64,000 nt of DNA from Forficula auricularia (lineage: Eukaryota; Arthropoda; Insecta; Dermaptera; Forficulidae): contig JALMQS010000075.1 of the NCBI GenBank assembly GCA_024734495.1, positions 7,505,493 through 7,569,492 of the forward strand, in the 5' to 3' direction. The notes under the pieces were generated by a model. That model was not told the DNA's origin, did no database searches, and saw nothing but the letters and a program-made list of their open reading frames with translations. The translations under genes were made by a program, and so were the position numbers. Positions 61,230-64,000 of this stretch are shown piece by piece. Every line of letters begins with the position of its first letter. Position 1 is the stretch's first letter.

Positions 61230-61390
61230 ATAAATTTAAGGCTTCAGGGGATGTTATGATTTGGCCTGGTCAAATTTTTATTGAGCCGAGCGCTGTTCTT
61301 CTTTATCCCTATGACGTCACCGGCTGAGTGCCCTGACCCGCCAACGCCGGCCTTCGATTACCACCTGGGTTTACAAATTTCCTCCATTCA
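61230..61390. promoter_or_regulatory. Small GC-rich island with a perfect CRE palindrome
   Basis: It contains TGACGTCA at about 61313 within ctatgacgtcaccggctgag and further CpG-rich sequence (cgccaacgccggcc). No frame with a family signature. It resembles the island at 6400-6860 in having a CRE, and could be a promoter or enhancer. Confidence 0.35.
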
Positions 61391-64000
61391 CACTAGACAC
61401 GAACACACACACACATTAATACATTAAATAATGATGAAGTCAGATCTCTTAATAAGGTTTCATTTAAAAAACAACTAACTAAATACCTGTTGTTTGATGA
61501 ACAGACAGAAACTATAGGTATAATAATACGAATCATAGTTTCGGTGTACTAAAGAGAAAAATAAACTCTTGTGCACATTAAACCACTTTCAAATAATCAT
61601 CTTTTATAAGAAACTATCATTAAATTAAAAAAGAAAAAATTAGTAAACCGGGTCTGATTTTGATATAAAATTTTAGTGATCAAAAAGAGACTAAAATTAA
61701 TTTACTCTGAATTTTTTTTTCCAATTTTAAATAAAATTTTTTGTAGAACTAAGGCGTTGTTTTTACTTAAAAAGTTTAATTAAAATCGTTTTGATTTTTT
61801 TTTAGAAATTTTCAAAATAAAAGAAAAGAAATAAAATACACTTAAAAAGAGTTAGTTAATTTTCAACAAGGGATTTCTGATTCGGAATAAATTTGGACTA
61901 TTATTAGATGTTTTATTTTTGTTAATCTTATACATATATCTTTTAATATGCATTCTTTAATAGAAATTCTCCTCTTCTTTTAGAGACAATGTTTCATGAT
62001 TGTATGCATTTAGGTACTCAACTCATTTTAGAACCACGACAGGCAATGAATTAACTAATATAGTAATTGTCTTTTAATCCTGTTCTCTTTAAAGAAGAAA
62101 ATTTAGCTTTTTTAAATTTTTTGATACATGACAATATCAACTATAAATCAAAACGGTAGAGTTCAATGATCCTGAAATGGAGAAGAACTGATGAAGGAGG
62201 CAGGCAGACACATCCTGGTTTGTCTCGATACTGAGCAGTTTAATGTGATCTTGTGAAATATGTTAATAAATTATTATCAACCACCCGACAAATGGGAATT
62301 TATGAGTATAAATATAATTTATTCATTCGAAAACTTTAGGTTAGCTATCTCTTTAGTAAAACGTTTTAAGTTGTTCTCATAGGTGTTATGTAAGATCCAA
62401 AATTTGGTGTCCCCTATTATTATATAAACTCCCACTCTATTATTATTAGGAAGCAAGTAGTTATTAAAGATAGCTAATTTAAGAAAAAACTTACTTATGG
62501 TGGAAACTATATCAAATTATTTAAAAATAACATCTTAATTGTTCTGTTTCTTTTTCTCGACTAGCAATTTAAAAATTGTTTTCTAGAAGAGCAGGAGCAG
62601 CGAAGCATTTTAGACCTAGAACATTATTTACACTATCGTATAGATATTTTCTTAAATTAAACGCTTTTGCATGTTCAAAGAACCAGTTGCCAAAGAATCA
62701 CTGAAGTTAACCAGCATGGTGTGTTCTAAGATGAGTGACTTTCTACAGACACTATTTGCTCTAAGCATAATTACAAAATCAGTAGTGTTTCATGCATCCC
62801 ATTGGAAATGATTGAAAAGGCTTAAAAGGAGTTGTGACCCTTTCATTTCGCTAGAATCGTAACGGAGAAGGTCTTAAGAGTATAGACTAAAACTAACCAA
62901 TTAATAATTAAACTGTTGGCAGAGTCCGTAATTTTTACTAACCACAGTAGTTATAAGAGTAGCTGTGGTAGGTATTTTTCCATCCGAGGGAGGCAAGAAA
63001 TAGTATCGAATGTTATAAGAAGATAAACTTTCAATACTTCAAATAATTGTAAATTTAAATCAAATTTTTTTCTAAAAATAAAATTTTAATACAATAATAA
63101 TTTTTATTCCAACGAACTGATTTTTTATTAATTATTATATAACTTTTCGAAGATATATTCTCAAGATATAGCTCTCATTTTTTTTCTTTTGTAAAAACTT
63201 AACAAGGTTATATTATTTTAAAAAGTTTATTGTCAATAGGGACGTTTCGACCACTTTATATTAGTGTCATCATCAGCCTAAAATTTTTTTTATTTTTTTA
63301 TTTTTATCTGCTTCCTATTTATTAATGTGGAAATTGTATTTTTGAAAAAATATATTAAGCAATTAGCGTCTTTAGGATATAAGTAATTGATTTCGGGTAC
63401 TATTGGAAGCAGCAGCTTAGCTTCCAAACGTTATTCTCTGTCGTTAAAAAGTCCATATTAACAATAATTCGGTCTGCCTTTTCTTGATTTTTCTAATCAG
63501 CTCACTACATTTGTCCTATAATTAAATGGTATTTTTACTGCTCTCTGCTAGTACATTTTATAAAGACTTGTTTCCGGCATTGGTCTCCAAATTTTCTTTC
63601 CTCAAAATAATTGCTGAGTTCTAATCTGACCGACCCTTGAACATTTCTTTAGGAATTTTATTTGTGAATTTCGAAAATTATTTTTTAATTGTTCGCTTCT
63701 TAATTAAATACAGGTATCGCCATTTTTCAATAAATGATTTTTTGAAGATAAGCTGAAATAGGTCTAATTAAAGTTTGAGTCTAGAGAAAAGAAGATAAAT
63801 CTCATGGGATCAAAGGAAGACATCAAGAGAATAAATTAATGGAGCGTGGGTCAATTTGTGGCTGAAATGTGTGCAAATTGCGTATTTAGAGCAAATTTTA
63901 GAGGGAACAATGATTTCATTTTATTAAAACATTATCTATTAAAAAGGAAAAGTACGGAATGTAAAATAATTGGAGCTAGCAAGGCAAAATATTGTCCAAT
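61391..64000. other. AT-rich stretch with one hairpin motif
   Basis: No exon was recognised. At 63244-63276, on the minus strand, CTGATGATGACAC, then GTGGTCGAAACGTCC repeats the hairpin motif of the inverted-repeat elements, but no paired arm was found. Confidence 0.45.

Noticed and set aside
1..64000. A CRISPR array, operon or prokaryotic defence system
   Set aside because: No regularly spaced repeats and no compact gene clusters; introns, splice signals and LIM exons show eukaryotic nuclear DNA.

Overview
The window looks like a piece of an arthropod nuclear genome, probably an insect. It is very AT-rich, genes are split by introns of several kb to tens of kb, and much of the non-coding DNA is made of short DNA transposons, foldback elements and tRNA-derived repeats. 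A hemipteran-like origin is only an impression and is not supported by any single feature.

The one gene I recognise is on the + strand: Limpet (Lmpt), the arthropod four-and-a-half-LIM (FHL) protein. Three of its coding exons are clear. They are a first coding exon at 26779-26930 (N-terminus MADVEVQ, phase-2 donor GTATGT), a LIM exon at 36919/36930-37119, and a LIM exon at 40548-40722 (phase-1 donor GTGAGT). Splice phases agree throughout. The remaining LIM exons are not visible, so they must lie beyond 64000, which makes the last intron longer than 23 kb. Two other coding exons sit in GC-rich islands on the same strand and end in good donors. One, at about 10845-11764, is a long Ser/Pro/Glu-rich exon with a probable one-base frame break. 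The other, at 55338-55548, is a short first exon that I do not recognise. By position and phase either could be an alternative first exon of Lmpt, but each could also belong to another gene.

Layout: 1-10 kb holds repeats (tRNA-like fragment, LINE 3' end, hAT-like element, foldback, deleted mariner) and a GC-rich island with a CRE-like site. 10.2-11.8 kb is a GC-rich island plus the long exon. 12-26 kb is intronic or intergenic, with nested foldbacks, hAT elements, a miRNA-like hairpin and a tRNA-centred inverted repeat. 26.4-27 kb is the promoter/5'UTR and first exon of the MADVEVQ isoform. 27-37 kb is intron with three inverted-repeat elements, one built around a tRNA-like core. 37-41 kb has the two LIM exons, separated by a pogo-in-hAT nest and a 540-bp palindrome that ends about 55 bp before the second LIM exon. 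41-64 kb is repeat-rich, with nested MITEs, a second tRNA-centred foldback, the exon at 55338, a Tigger-like element, several hAT MITEs and a second CRE-bearing island at 61.3 kb.

Main points of interest: an 11-nt tandem splice acceptor whose two phases match the two classes of first exon and would switch between half and whole LIM domains; the T6 frame break in the 10.8 kb exon; the tRNA-centred foldbacks; and a recurring CTGAWGAT-stem-CGAAA hairpin shared by several otherwise unrelated inverted-repeat elements.
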